A DNA stretch of 64,000 nt from Martensiomyces pterosporus (Eukaryota > Kickxellomycota > Kickxellomycetes > Kickxellales > Kickxellaceae). Positions 11,383-21,550 of the stretch are shown here, in pieces. Numbering within the stretch: position 1 is the stretch's first letter; each line of letters opens with the position of its first letter. A model generated the notes under the pieces. That model was given only the letters and a program-made list of their open reading frames with translations, was not told the DNA's origin and did no database searches. Made by a program: the position numbers and the translations under genes. The stretch is from contig MU603972.1 of assembly GCA_025201845.1 (NCBI GenBank), positions 56,260 through 120,259 of the forward strand. Reading direction: 5' to 3'.

Positions 11383-12504
11383 ATGGACACCTACTCGCCA
11401 GGGTGCACGTCACTGCTTTCCAGGGGCTTGAGCAAGCTCTTTGGCGGCAGCAGCAAGGGGGCCTCCGTTGTGGGGGCTCGCCCGACTATTGTCATCCACG
11501 GAGGCGCTGGCACAATCCGCAAGGAAAAGATGACTCCGTCAGAGGAGAAAGACCTGCGCTTAGGTCTCTACCGGGCCACAGAGCAAGGCTACGCTGTGCT
11601 GATGAAGGGCGGCTCGGCATTGGATGCTGTTGAAGCAGCCGTGCGTTCGCTCGAAGACAACCCGCTGTTCAATGCCGGTAAGGGCGCCGTGTTTAACATC
11701 AAGGGCGTGAACCAGCTCGAGGCATCCATCATGGACGGGAGCACAGGAGAGGCTGGTGCTGCAACCCTCCTCACTGTGGTCAAGAACCCGATCACTCTGG
11801 CTAGGCGAGTGATGGAGAGCAACCACCATGTGTTCCTTGGTGGCCAGGGTGCGGATGACTATGCGAGGGAGAAGGGACTGGATATTGTCGATCCGTCATA
11901 TTTTTGGACAAGACATAGGTGGGAGCAGCATGAGCGCGGCTTCCTGGCCGGCGAGAGAGACAGCGACCAGATGTCGCAGGCAACAGCCACCCAAGCCCCG
12001 CCTTCTTATCTGGAGAAGGACGCAGGTGAGCCTGCAGACTACTCGCACTTGCCCATGGGCACTGTGGGTGCAGTGGCTATAGATGCCAATGGCCATCTGG
12101 CTACGGCTACCTCGACAGGAGGGATGACGAACAAATGGGTTGGTCGTATTGGCGATACCCCGATCATTGGCGCTGGCACCTGGGCTGACACACGTGTTGC
12201 TGTCAGTGGTACCGGAACTGGCGAGTATTTTATCCGACAAAACACCTCTCACTACATTTCATCGCGCATCTCCTTGCTCAGCGAGTCCATTGGGAAGGCT
12301 AGCCAAACAGCCATTCGGGAGATGAAGAAAATGGGCGGCGATGGCGGTGTTATTTGCATCGACTCCTCTGGCCAGTTCTCAATGACCTTTTGCTCAGACG
12401 GAATGTACAGAGGGTATTGCTCGGAAGACACGGGGAATGTCCCTGTCGTTGGAATATTCGGCGACGAGGTCATTGCGCCTGGAGACCACCATGTGAAGAT
12501 TTAG
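11383..12504 (+). CDS. Plant-type L-asparaginase / isoaspartyl peptidase (Ntn hydrolase)
   Basis: Predicted Thr-type N-terminal nucleophile hydrolase that self-cleaves and then hydrolyses isoaspartyl dipeptides and L-asparagine. From the ATG at 11383 it is 373 residues. The early HGGAGTIRK motif and the LEDNPLFNAGKGAVFN region are typical. The catalytic threonine is Thr227 in MGTVGAVAID, with the Gly-Thr bond as the expected autocleavage site. STGGMTNK and GTGTGEYFIR, both substrate-binding motifs of the family, follow. The frame is open further upstream to an ATG at 11221, which would add 54 residues; I prefer 11383 for its good context (CAGCAATGG) and family-like length. The insert around residues 165-220, just before the cleavage site, is the usual variable linker. 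Confidence 0.9.
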   Translation: MDTYSPGCTSLLSRGLSKLFGGSSKGASVVGARPTIVIHGGAGTIRKEKMTPSEEKDLRLGLYRATEQGYAVLMKGGSALDAVEAAVRSLEDNPLFNAGKGAVFNIKGVNQLEASIMDGSTGEAGAATLLTVVKNPITLARRVMESNHHVFLGGQGADDYAREKGLDIVDPSYFWTRHRWEQHERGFLAGERDSDQMSQATATQAPPSYLEKDAGEPADYSHLPMGTVGAVAIDANGHLATATSTGGMTNKWVGRIGDTPIIGAGTWADTRVAVSGTGTGEYFIRQNTSHYISSRISLLSESIGKASQTAIREMKKMGGDGGVICIDSSGQFSMTFCSDGMYRGYCSEDTGNVPVVGIFGDEVIAPGDHHVKI

Positions 12505-12625
12505 AGCAGCCATAACTTGTTGCTGTTTGGTTCATTGGCAGACGCCTTGTTATTCAGCAACAAAACGTAGAATGAGGGGCGTGGACATTCTAAATAGCTG
12601 CGCTATCGTGATGTGCATTTCGGAA

Positions 12626-12757
12626 CTATGCATAAACGCCATGGCCCATCGCTTTGCAGTGTGCGATCATGTCTTCTTCGTCGTACGAGGTGTAATCGCA
12701 CAGCATGCACATCCAGGGGTACGGGCAAACTGGGTGCAAACGAGGCTCGTGTGTCAT
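12626..12757 (-). CDS. Tiny C2H2 zinc-finger protein or last exon (43 residues)
   Basis: A 43-codon frame from an ATG at 12757 to a TAG at 12626 carries one clean C2H2-type finger: Cys17-x2-Cys20-x12-His33-x5-His39. The sequence before it (VCPYPWMC) adds another Cys, and after the finger only four residues remain. Correct metal-ligand spacing with an aromatic at Tyr22 and hydrophobic Met30/Ile31 between the ligands is unlikely by chance in a random short frame. It lies on the same strand as DAD1, 417 bp downstream of its stop and beyond its probable poly(A) signal, so it may be its own small gene or the final exon of a split gene. No family is recognised. Confidence 0.42.
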   Translation of the reverse strand: MTHEPRLHPVCPYPWMCMLCDYTSYDEEDMIAHCKAMGHGVYA

Positions 12758-13174
12758 GCTTGAGCTGTTGCTGTTGATCCGAGCGAGTAGACAGGGTAGC
12801 GAGGATAAAAACGATATGGTAGTGTATTTCCAAGCTTGTGGGTATGGCTACGATTCCACAGCTACCGGCAAGTTGCTCCCCAGCCAGCCCTTAAATACTC
12901 GCCAAAGCATGTCTATTTCGCTACAGGAATGCTGCCAATCTGTGCAGGTCTTTCCTGCTCGCATTCTGGAGCTGCAGAGCTCCGTTTGAGCCGGCGGTTG
13001 TGCAGAGCCATGTCACGCACCCCCCTTTGCTCTGCAAGCAGATCATTGCAATTGATGTGCAAGCATCAGCTCCATAGCATCGGATATTAACAGACGTAGC
13101 ATTTATTAATATTAGAATACACAGGAGACGGCAGCTATACAGTTTGCCATATGGAAAGTTCGCGCCGTATGCAG
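12758..13174. other. Intergenic region downstream of DAD1
   Basis: No further exon could be assigned here, although upstream exons of the zinc-finger ORF would have to lie in this stretch if it is spliced. The minus strand carries AATAAA at 13102-13107, probably the DAD1 poly(A) signal. Confidence 0.4.
13102..13107 (-). terminator. Polyadenylation signal AATAAA of DAD1
   Basis: On the minus strand AATAAA sits 68 bp past the DAD1 stop codon in an AT-rich stretch, a normal position for a fungal poly(A) signal. Confidence 0.4.
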
Positions 13175-13531
13175 CTATAGATCCGTGTCCATTTGTGAGT
13201 CGGAGTCGTGGACAATATCACTGCCATCGCCATTGTGGTCGCTGTTATCGTCAGCAATCTCGTCGTCCATGTGTTCTTCTTCATTTTGGTTGTTGGCGCC
13301 GTCGTCTTCCACGGGAGGACTAATGATGGCGCCAAACTCGCTCCACAGGCTTGCTATGCGGCTGAAGTTGTTTCCAAGCGAAATTGCAGACTCGAGGTTC
13401 TGGTTGAGCTGGGTCAGGTTCCGGTTAACCGCATCCATTCCCTGGTTAATTTCGACAATGAGCCTCTCCTTTTCGCGCTCAAACTGGGACCGAGAACCAA
13501 CTGCAGCTGCCAGAGACTCTGTTTTATCCAT
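13175..13531 (-). CDS. DAD1: DASH complex subunit Dad1
   Basis: Predicted 118-residue subunit of the DASH/Dam1 complex, the ring that couples fungal kinetochores to spindle microtubules. The family core is clear: FEREKERLIVEINQGM, then LTQLNQNLESAISLGNNF and the IASLWSEF motif, in about residues 17-67. After this the protein carries an acidic tail rich in Asp, Glu and Asn (about residues 75-118), longer than in many Dad1 proteins of 75-95 residues. The first ATG at 13529-13531 gives a natural N-terminus. DASH subunits are fungus-restricted, which is a main reason to call the window fungal. No intron is needed. Confidence 0.93.
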   Translation of the reverse strand: MDKTESLAAAVGSRSQFEREKERLIVEINQGMDAVNRNLTQLNQNLESAISLGNNFSRIASLWSEFGAIISPPVEDDGANNQNEEEHMDDEIADDNSDHNGDGSDIVHDSDSQMDTDL

Positions 13532-13713
13532 GTTTTACGCCTGTATCTGAAAAGAACGCGCAGTGTGTATTGAGAAGAGAGGTTGAGCAACAAAAAATAA
13601 ATAGATGTCTGGCTGGCTTGAGAATAAATAAACGTCCTGTTTATAGCACTATCGAGTTGGCGCGCAATCAGGCGCCGAACATTGGGGCCCTGCCACGTGA
13701 ACAGGCGGCGTGG

Positions 13714-15129
13714 CTAGGCAGCCTGCGATGCGATCCTTGCCATGCAGAGGTCGACCTCCTTCGACCAGTTGGTAAATGCAATGGCTATTATGTACGAGCC
13801 GGAAAGGACCGACATGCCAATGGCAAATGCAGTCCACAGCCCAGTGATGCCCATCCCAAACCCGTATATCGCGATGGTCGCAAGCGGCAAGACGACAAAG
13901 TAGTACGATCCAACATTGATGGCAGCTGCCTTCCTTTGTTTCCCCATCCCACGCAGAATGCCTGGGACTATCCCACGTATTGCATCGGTCCACTCGATCA
14001 GCGCAACAATGCCGACCAGCTGCTTCGCCACCGCAATGACCTCCTCATCTTTGGTGTACATCGAAACCCACCTGCCTCCAAAGAACGTGAAGAACACCGT
14101 GCCAAAGACGCTGTAAACCAGTCCTCCAGCAACAAGCACTGTAGCCGCAAACCTGGCTCCCGAATTGCTTCCCTGGCCCAAAAGACGGCCAATTCGAACA
14201 GCAGCAGCACTGCCCACACCATGGGGCAGCTGGTACACCATCGACATGCTGTTGAACGCAATGGCCTGAGCGGCCAGACTAGTTGGGCCCAGGTAAGTGG
14301 CAAACAGGGTCATGAGCTCAAACGCCATGTACTCGCCACATGCCTCGACCATCGCGGGGACGGCCAGCGCGTAGAAATCAATCGATACAAGCCTCTTTAT
14401 TCTGTGCGCATGCCACGCTGGCTTGAGCGCATCGCAGAACAGCGTGCAAGCGGCCAGGCCTAGGAACATGGCCCAGTACGAGGCGACAGTTATCCATGCA
14501 ACAGCTGTAAACGAGGCGCCTTCGGGCTGTCTCCATACAAACACCCAGTGGTTGAACAGATGCAAGGGAACGACGGCAGCCAGCACCAGCGCCGGCACTT
14601 TCATCTGCGTGTTGGCCTGGATGTACCGTTTGAGACACTCAAACGCCATCCATGGCCAGAGCCCATACGAAAGTATGCGCAGGTACTCGGCTGCTGGCTG
14701 TGCGAGCTCCGGGGACTGGCCTAGGAATGCATATATCGAGGGCATGAAGAGCTGCATCACAATGAGCACCACACAGTACCAGAGCGTGACTGCCGTTAGT
14801 CCGCGCTGGAGGTGCAGTCCGACTTGGCGCCCAGCGCCGAAATGCGCAAACGATGCGGTGCACAGCGTGTCCAACGCCGACGCAACTCCTGTGGCTGGCG
14901 CAAACGCCAGTATCGCGCAGGTCATGTTTGCCAGTGCGTATCCGCTGAGTGCCTTTCCACCCCATGTGCCCAGCGAGACAAGGTTGAGGAACCCGAACGA
15001 GTAGTGTAGATAGTACGACCCAACGAGTGGCACTGATGCTGCGGTGAGCCACCAGAGCTCGCGAAGCACGCTGTGCCGCTCTATGTTTGCTGTGCCGCGA
15101 AGCGGCTGTGCCTCGTCGCTTTCGGACAT
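13714..15129 (-). CDS. MATE family efflux transporter
   Basis: Predicted 471-residue multidrug and toxin extrusion transporter, exchanging organic cations for H+ or Na+ across a membrane. About twelve hydrophobic segments can be counted. Family signs are the pseudo-symmetric halves, the ALDTLCTASFAHFGAGRQVGLHLQR region after helix 2 (the usual ALxTLCGQAxGA motif), and in the second half AAAVRIGRLLGQG followed by the RGIVPGILRGMGKQ helix. The short N-terminus before the first helix (about 25 residues) is polar, with no signal peptide. The start at 15129 is the first in-frame ATG. The gene lies between DAD1 and the Uds1 gene on the same strand. Confidence 0.9.
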   Translation of the reverse strand: MSESDEAQPLRGTANIERHSVLRELWWLTAASVPLVGSYYLHYSFGFLNLVSLGTWGGKALSGYALANMTCAILAFAPATGVASALDTLCTASFAHFGAGRQVGLHLQRGLTAVTLWYCVVLIVMQLFMPSIYAFLGQSPELAQPAAEYLRILSYGLWPWMAFECLKRYIQANTQMKVPALVLAAVVPLHLFNHWVFVWRQPEGASFTAVAWITVASYWAMFLGLAACTLFCDALKPAWHAHRIKRLVSIDFYALAVPAMVEACGEYMAFELMTLFATYLGPTSLAAQAIAFNSMSMVYQLPHGVGSAAAVRIGRLLGQGSNSGARFAATVLVAGGLVYSVFGTVFFTFFGGRWVSMYTKDEEVIAVAKQLVGIVALIEWTDAIRGIVPGILRGMGKQRKAAAINVGSYYFVVLPLATIAIYGFGMGITGLWTAFAIGMSVLSGSYIIAIAFTNWSKEVDLCMARIASQAA

Positions 15130-15721
15130 CGTCTGGTTTAGAGTGTGGGTGGGCTTTCAGTACAAATACAAAGCAGCAAATGGAGTGAAAGGCAGACACA
15201 ATGGCGAAGCGGCTGCTGACGACATAAGAGGGCGCTGAGGCTCATTTCTATATTCCGCTCGTCATGCGGGCATGCCTCTGCGCCTCGCATGGCACAAGGC
15301 TGTGGACCTCGGCAGCTGCACTGTCTGACCAGTGCCCAGCGGCATGAGCCAGTGCACTCTAAGGTCCTCATCAGGGGCACTCTTCCCGCATGCCAAAGCA
15401 GCCCTTCCCCTCCTGAGCGGGATTGCCAAGGAGCTGTCAGTGCACTGTCCGCGATGCCTCTTGCTTTTTGGAAAATGCCGATTCGCACGAGTTACTCGGT
15501 GCGGGCAGCGGCCGTCGGAAGGACAGAGGCCATCCCAGGCCAGACGACCATGATTTGCATGGCAGTTCGGGCTTATCTGTAGCCATCAGATGCAGAATGG
15601 CTTGGAGCCGAGGGCCGCGAGCGACCTCCGGCTATCGCCCTAGATCTTGGAAACTAGCCTTGGCCGCTATCTAAGAGCATATACTCGCTAGTCCTTAAAA
15701 GCCGTAGAAAATAAAAACTGG
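15130..15721. other. Intergenic region between the MATE and Uds1 genes
   Basis: 592 bp that must contain the MATE promoter and the 3' UTR of the Uds1 gene. No gene or repeat is seen. Confidence 0.5.
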
Positions 15722-18700
15722 CTACATAGTTTGGACACCGCGAGTAGCAGTGTTCCACGCCTTGAACTCGTTCGCCTGAGCTGCCTGGCGTGCATCCACA
15801 CGCAGTGCGTCTGCCAGTGCCTGTATCCTTTCCAGGTCCTCGTCGCGTCTGGATATGACCTGGTGGAGCAGCTCGTTGAACTCGGCACGGATCTCGTTAG
15901 CCTGCGGATGGCTCATCGAAATCGCGCTCAAAGACGCAAACTTTGACGGCACAGCCCGTGGTTTGGCCTCGCCACCGGTGGCTGCTGCGCCCTCCCCCCG
16001 CTTCTCGTTGGCCTCCATGCTGCTCCTGTTTGCCGGTTCCGTGGCAGATCGCTTCATACCATCGGGCAAGAGCTTCTGCGCCCAGTCGGACTTCCCAACA
16101 CGCTGCACAATCAGCTGCAGTACCTGCTCAGCGGCCTGGTTCTCAGCTTCGTGGCATCTCCTCCACAATGCACGTGCCTCGTCTTCACAGGCAGCCTTCT
16201 CCTTCTCCAGCTGAGTGATCTTGGTACGCAGCCTTGCGATCTGGCCAAGGACGTGCGTGATGTCCTGCTGCACCGAATCCTCTTTCTTGGCCCGCTGCGA
16301 GCAGTAGCTCTGCAGGTTGGTTAGCTTCTCTTGCGTCTCCAAGAGCTCCATGCGTGTTTCACGCGACTGGTCCTCCAAATCGCAAACCAGGCTCTTCAGC
16401 CGGCGCACCTCCGTCGACGCCATCTGCGTAAGCGGGATCAGGTTATGGACAATAGAGGGAACGCCGTCGGCACCTGCACCCTTGGCAGCCTTTGGTGAAG
16501 TGCCGTTGGGCGAAGATGCGACTGGCGCAGTGGCCTGCACTCTGGGAGACCTGCCAAACGTAGGCGATGGGCTGGCGAGCGGCTGGTTGAGCGACTGGGA
16601 GCTCGACACACGTGTCAATCCGCCATACAGCCCCGCTTGTGGTGCAGGGGGCTGTGGCTCTGGCAGAGACGGCCTGGGCTGCAGATCTGGGCTGCCACTC
16701 AGACCCAGGTAGTTTGAGCGTAAGCCTTGGAAGAACGATGCGGACCGGTTGCGCAGGCTGGCCTTTGATGGCGTCGTGCTGGAGACCCATGGCGCCGAAG
16801 ACCCAGCTAGCGGAGACGTGCTAGTCAACGAGCGAGCAGCACTGCTACTGTGCGGATCAGTGGCTGCGCTGGGAAGGATGCTTTGCAGGTTGCCCTCGAC
16901 TTCGGCAACGAGCGCACGGATAGCCTCGAGCTCGTCCTCGCGGTTGCGCAGCGCGTCCTCCTTGCACATCAGCTTCTCAGAGTACACAAGATGCATGTGT
17001 CCAATGTCGTCGCTGGCAATCTGGTCTTTGGTGCTTGAGTCCGTCATTGTCTGTGCATCAGTCAGCCTGGACGGCTTGTCACTGCGCGCAGCAGTAGCAG
17101 ACCGCACGGATGGGCTGGCGAGCGAAGCAAGTCCGACAGCGGCTCTGTCGTTGCCGGTCCTGGTTTGTGGCACCGACGGGAGACTTAGCTGGCGGGCATG
17201 CCCACGGATTCCAGGCGTGCTCACTGAGCTGAACACCGAAGCAGTATCTGCGGCATTTCTGGAGGCAGCAGCGCTGTGCTTGGCCGAAGGCGCTCCTGCC
17301 AACACGCTGTTGGCATCCTTGAGTCTCTGCATGTAATCACCCAACGCAGGCTTGCCAGACAAAGGCGCATCATCCTGGCTCAGCACCTTGCCTTGTGCTG
17401 TACTGAGATTGCGTCTGAGACTTGTGGACATCTCCTTGAGAGGCTCTTGCTCAGCTAGCTGACTACGCAGCACAGCTTCAGTCGCCTTCAGCTGGCCAAT
17501 CGTGGCCTCCATCTGGCTTGTGCGCTCGCGCAGCAAAGCAAGCTCGCTTATCTGCAGCTGAAGTCGGCCGTTCTCTGCAAGCTTGTCGCTCAGCTGCTGC
17601 TTCGCCAGGTCAATATCCTTGTCAAGAGATGCCACGCGTGCTTCAAGGCTCTGGATGCGGGCTTGCTGGCTTGACTCGCTCTCATGGTTGCTCGCATGCA
17701 AGTACTCAATGCTGCCGACAGCAGCACTGGATGCCGCGCCGGCCAATCCAGCAGCAGCAGAACTGGTAGGCGCCAAGCTAGGGACTGACCGGAGCTCGCT
17801 GCTAGCGGCATCTCCCGTATTAGCCTTGCGGCTGGCGACAGCTTCGGCGGCGCTGGTGGCCTTGAGGTCTTTGATATCCATGGTCAAGCGCTCGATGTTG
17901 TCAATCAGCCGCTGTCTCTCACCCTCCCAGGCCGCTTGAGCCTCAGTATGTTTGGTGGCCAAGGTGTTCGTGGCCTCTTGGACACGCTGATCGGCGCTGT
18001 CGGCCAAATAGCTTGCTTTATTCAGTTTTTCGCGCTGTTGAGCGATGGCTAGCCCCTGTGCCTCGCGCAGCCGCTTCTCAGTGCTCAGATCCTTCTGGAG
18101 CTGCGAGTGCGCCTCGTATACCTTCACTGCCTCCGAGTACAGCCCCGAGCAGCCGCTGATCGTCGACGCAATCAGCGCCATGGCAGAGGAAGCACTGGCC
18201 GCACCCAATTTGCAATTATCAGCAGTGGCTGCGGCAGCACCATCACCATTCACGCTATCGCTCTGTGCATCCAGCAGGATGCTCTCCAATGTGTCGACCG
18301 ACAGGGCATCCTTGGGCAGAGTGAGCGCAACCTTGAGTGTCGGCGTAGTCGGAGGCGTGCTGGCAGGCGCAACCTCGTCCTCATTCAGAGCTCTCATCTT
18401 CTCGGCACTGTCATGGACGCCCTTCAGCATGCGAAGCGGGCCCAGAGTTTCGCGCAAGCCAGCCGCGAATGCCTCAACGCACTGCATGCTCGAATCTGCC
18501 TCGTTTCTTGCCGCCTCCAGCCTGGATCTCGACACCTCAGCCATATCAGAGGCCTGCGAGCGAATCTCGCTGAGCGCATGCTGAGCCTCTTGTGCCCTGA
18601 GAAGCGCCTCGTCAAGCTTTGCTTCGAGAGACTTGGCCTGCGTTTCGGCAGCCACTTTCTGCTCTCTCAGCACAAGCAGCTCGCCATTCAGCCGCTCAAC

Positions 18701-21550
18701 CGCGCGGTTGGCGCTGTGGCGAGTGAGCGGCGATTCGGGGTCGGAGTCATCGGCCTCTTTCGAAATACGGCGTGCCTGCGCTTCGTGGTTCATGTTCTGC
18801 AAGCGCCGTATTTGGGCCTCAAGTCCCAACCTAGCATTCGCGTTGTCAGCAACGATCCTCCCCTTCTCTGCCACAAACGATGCCCTGGCATCCGCCTCTT
18901 CGCGCTCCAAATTGTGCACGCGGGTTTGCATAAAAGTCGAATACTTGCGCATGCTATCCTTGACATACGCCGCCTCACCCAGCATGGTCTTTACAGCCGA
19001 AGCGAGCACGGCGACTTGGTGGTCGCGCAGAGAGGTCTCCATGAGCCTTAGCTTGGTCGACAAGTCTGTAATCTCCATCTCCACCTGCTGCACTTTGGCA
19101 TTGGCTGTGTTGTAGTCGTCCACCTGCGCCTGGTGCTTGCCCTTGGACCTGCCGCTGCTCTTGCTGTTGAGTTCGGCCAAGTTCTTGGCCGTGTCGCGCA
19201 TGCGGATCTCAAGAGAGAGTCGGGTGCGTGCCGACTGCAAGCGGGATTTCAACGAGGGGACTTCTCGAGTATACCGCTCGTACTCCGACACAGGCAGGAT
19301 CTTTGACGTGTCTGCCTCTCTCAGCACAGGGGTGATAAGAGAGGCTGCGACAGATGCCTCCGATGTGGCTTGTGCGTCTAGATCAGCGTCGCTGCCCTCA
19401 CCCGTGCTTGAAGCCGTCGCAACGCGCTCCACAGCCACTGCCTTTGACAGTGCCTCATCAAGCGATCCGGGTGCGTTTGTGTCGAGGTCCCTTGAAAGAG
19501 TATTAAGGAGGATGTCTTCCGAGTCCAGATCTATATCTTGGCCCTGCAGCATGCTTGCATCAGTGTGCTGCAATTCCAACGCACTGCTGTGTCTAGACTC
19601 TGGATGGCTTACAGGAGCTGTAGCTGTGTGAGGAGTAGGTGTTTGCGACTGCGACTGCGACTGCGATCCATAGTGTCCGCCAACGTCAGGGTCTTGGCCG
19701 CTGTTACTAGCAGATATGCTGCGCTGAATATCGGCCAAGCTGACCGTGGATCCAGGTCGGCCACCAGGAATCACAGAGCCAGCCTTTCTAAACGATCCAG
19801 TCCTTGACGAGCGAGTGCCGCTAGGACTAGTAGGGCCGCTGGATGTTCTGCCAATACTGGTCTGTATCTCAAGCGCACCGCCATCAACGGAGGGGCGGTG
19901 GGCGTTTGTCGTGTCAACGGGGTCAGTGACAATAAGTAGCCCCTCCTCATGCGCGCCTGCAGGCAGCCCTGTTGCGCTGAATGCCGTGCGTATCGAGCCA
20001 CGACGTCTTGTGGGGCCATCAGTGCGTACACCGCGGTACACACCGCTGTCCCCATTGCTGGTTGCCTGAGTGTTAAAGCTCGACGCAGACCGGTTGAAAT
20101 TCAGCTGAACGCCAGCTGCCATCGTCGACTGGTGGTCGAAATTGACTTTGCTCTTTATCACCGGACGGTGGGAGCTTGCATACCTGCCCTCTTCGTTGTC
20201 TTCCAAGTTCAGGTCGCTGGCATATGAGCTGCTGGCCCTGGTGTTCAAGTAAGGCGCGTGGTGCGCGAAATTGCTGATGTCTCTGGTGCTTGCACCAACA
20301 CTGTTGCGCTGCGATGGCGTGCCACCCAATCCGTCGGCGGTGTCCTCTCCGGGGATACTATGAGCATCGCCGCTCATTCGGCCGCCCAGATCTATGCCTT
20401 GATAGGTACTGAGGGGTCTTCTCTTGCCGTGACCAAGGGCTGACGAGTCACTGCCAAACCCTGGGAAACTCGGGTAATTGCTGTTCCTACTAGTTGATTC
20501 AGCGACTGACGATGAGCGGCTGTGCACTCCGGGCTTATTCGAGGCCTCGCCGAATTTGCCAAAGATGTCTGAGAACCGTGGGTCGCTTGGCTGCTGCTGG
20601 GCGAACAGGGATACGCGCTCAGAGACTGATGGCGAGTTTGAGGGGCGGCGGGTCATTACCGGCGGCGTTGGGGGCTGCTCAGGCGACTCACCCAAGTTGG
20701 TGTTGCTGAAGCGAGTGGCCAAGTTCTTTATCTTATCGCTGATCATCCTCTTGTTTGAGTCTGCTGGCTGCAGCGGCGGCGAGCTCTGAGGCTGGACTGG
20801 TGGTGCTGATGCAACGACAGGCGGATCGAATCCGAATTCCTCGCCCAAGAAACCAGCGCCTGCTGGCGCCGAAGCTTCGCTGTCGTTAGTGAACACAGAT
20901 CCCGACGCTGGGGCAGACTTGTCGGCGGCGCCCATGATCCGCGCAGACTGGTTTTGCGTGCGCTGGATGGACTTGCTCGACGTGTCAATCCTTGGAGGCA
21001 CTGGTGCCATCATGACTGTCGATGTGGTGCGCGGCGGATAGTCCACCCTTGGCGAGTTGTTGGAAGGAATTGGGCTAGCGGTGCCATCATCGTCTGATGC
21101 CGGTGCATTTGCAGCCAGCACAAACGGATGTGACAGTGGAGCCAATTCAGTGGGCTGAGCGCGCGAGACAACACTTGCCGCATGCTCCTTTTGTGAAGGA
21201 AGCGGCGCAGATTGTGGCGTCGCAAGCGCCGTCCTGCCCGCTTCGTCTGCCATCCACGGTGCTACTTCCAGCGCCGCCGATGCAGTGGCAGCACCGCTCA
21301 GCAGTGGCGGCTTCAAGTTGCGATTGTCGCTGGGAGGTGGCGAGAACTTGGAGAATTTATCAGGCGTATTTTGCAGCTCAGCCAGGGGATCCTTCAGGTC
21401 TGGCGACGAGGTGTTGAGGCTGTTGATTCTGAAGTTTGACCCTGGGCTGCCTGACTCGCGCCGGATCTCCTCCATCGTCGCCTTTGTGACTGGGCCTGTG
21501 CGGCCCTCCATGGCTAGGTGTCGGATCTGAGGGTGGCTGCCGCTCCTCAT
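15722..21550 (-). CDS. Large coiled-coil protein with Uds1 (up-regulated during septation) domain
   Basis: A single 1942-codon frame. The first 740 residues are Ser/Pro/Thr-rich and probably disordered, with many S/T-P sites that could be phosphorylated. Around residues 745-870 lies a Uds1-type domain (LPVSEYERYTREVPSLKSRL, then LSLEIRMRDTAKNLAELNS). Known members are linked to septation in fission yeast and to growth in filamentous fungi. Coiled-coil heptads follow across about 880-1110, 1180-1260 and 1340-1440, then a second disordered Ser-rich part. A last coiled coil lies near 1700-1820, and the C-terminus has a short helix region ending RGVQTM. The ATG at 21550 is the first in frame; Met14 is an alternative. 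The family call is from motif recall; a generic structural coiled-coil protein is the alternative. Confidence 0.72.
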   Translation of the reverse strand: MRSGSHPQIRHLAMEGRTGPVTKATMEEIRRESGSPGSNFRINSLNTSSPDLKDPLAELQNTPDKFSKFSPPPSDNRNLKPPLLSGAATASAALEVAPWMADEAGRTALATPQSAPLPSQKEHAASVVSRAQPTELAPLSHPFVLAANAPASDDDGTASPIPSNNSPRVDYPPRTTSTVMMAPVPPRIDTSSKSIQRTQNQSARIMGAADKSAPASGSVFTNDSEASAPAGAGFLGEEFGFDPPVVASAPPVQPQSSPPLQPADSNKRMISDKIKNLATRFSNTNLGESPEQPPTPPVMTRRPSNSPSVSERVSLFAQQQPSDPRFSDIFGKFGEASNKPGVHSRSSSVAESTSRNSNYPSFPGFGSDSSALGHGKRRPLSTYQGIDLGGRMSGDAHSIPGEDTADGLGGTPSQRNSVGASTRDISNFAHHAPYLNTRASSSYASDLNLEDNEEGRYASSHRPVIKSKVNFDHQSTMAAGVQLNFNRSASSFNTQATSNGDSGVYRGVRTDGPTRRRGSIRTAFSATGLPAGAHEEGLLIVTDPVDTTNAHRPSVDGGALEIQTSIGRTSSGPTSPSGTRSSRTGSFRKAGSVIPGGRPGSTVSLADIQRSISASNSGQDPDVGGHYGSQSQSQSQTPTPHTATAPVSHPESRHSSALELQHTDASMLQGQDIDLDSEDILLNTLSRDLDTNAPGSLDEALSKAVAVERVATASSTGEGSDADLDAQATSEASVAASLITPVLREADTSKILPVSEYERYTREVPSLKSRLQSARTRLSLEIRMRDTAKNLAELNSKSSGRSKGKHQAQVDDYNTANAKVQQVEMEITDLSTKLRLMETSLRDHQVAVLASAVKTMLGEAAYVKDSMRKYSTFMQTRVHNLEREEADARASFVAEKGRIVADNANARLGLEAQIRRLQNMNHEAQARRISKEADDSDPESPLTRHSANRAVERLNGELLVLREQKVAAETQAKSLEAKLDEALLRAQEAQHALSEIRSQASDMAEVSRSRLEAARNEADSSMQCVEAFAAGLRETLGPLRMLKGVHDSAEKMRALNEDEVAPASTPPTTPTLKVALTLPKDALSVDTLESILLDAQSDSVNGDGAAAATADNCKLGAASASSAMALIASTISGCSGLYSEAVKVYEAHSQLQKDLSTEKRLREAQGLAIAQQREKLNKASYLADSADQRVQEATNTLATKHTEAQAAWEGERQRLIDNIERLTMDIKDLKATSAAEAVASRKANTGDAASSELRSVPSLAPTSSAAAGLAGAASSAAVGSIEYLHASNHESESSQQARIQSLEARVASLDKDIDLAKQQLSDKLAENGRLQLQISELALLRERTSQMEATIGQLKATEAVLRSQLAEQEPLKEMSTSLRRNLSTAQGKVLSQDDAPLSGKPALGDYMQRLKDANSVLAGAPSAKHSAAASRNAADTASVFSSVSTPGIRGHARQLSLPSVPQTRTGNDRAAVGLASLASPSVRSATAARSDKPSRLTDAQTMTDSSTKDQIASDDIGHMHLVYSEKLMCKEDALRNREDELEAIRALVAEVEGNLQSILPSAATDPHSSSAARSLTSTSPLAGSSAPWVSSTTPSKASLRNRSASFFQGLRSNYLGLSGSPDLQPRPSLPEPQPPAPQAGLYGGLTRVSSSQSLNQPLASPSPTFGRSPRVQATAPVASSPNGTSPKAAKGAGADGVPSIVHNLIPLTQMASTEVRRLKSLVCDLEDQSRETRMELLETQEKLTNLQSYCSQRAKKEDSVQQDITHVLGQIARLRTKITQLEKEKAACEDEARALWRRCHEAENQAAEQVLQLIVQRVGKSDWAQKLLPDGMKRSATEPANRSSMEANEKRGEGAAATGGEAKPRAVPSKFASLSAISMSHPQANEIRAEFNELLHQVISRRDEDLERIQALADALRVDARQAAQANEFKAWNTATRGVQTM

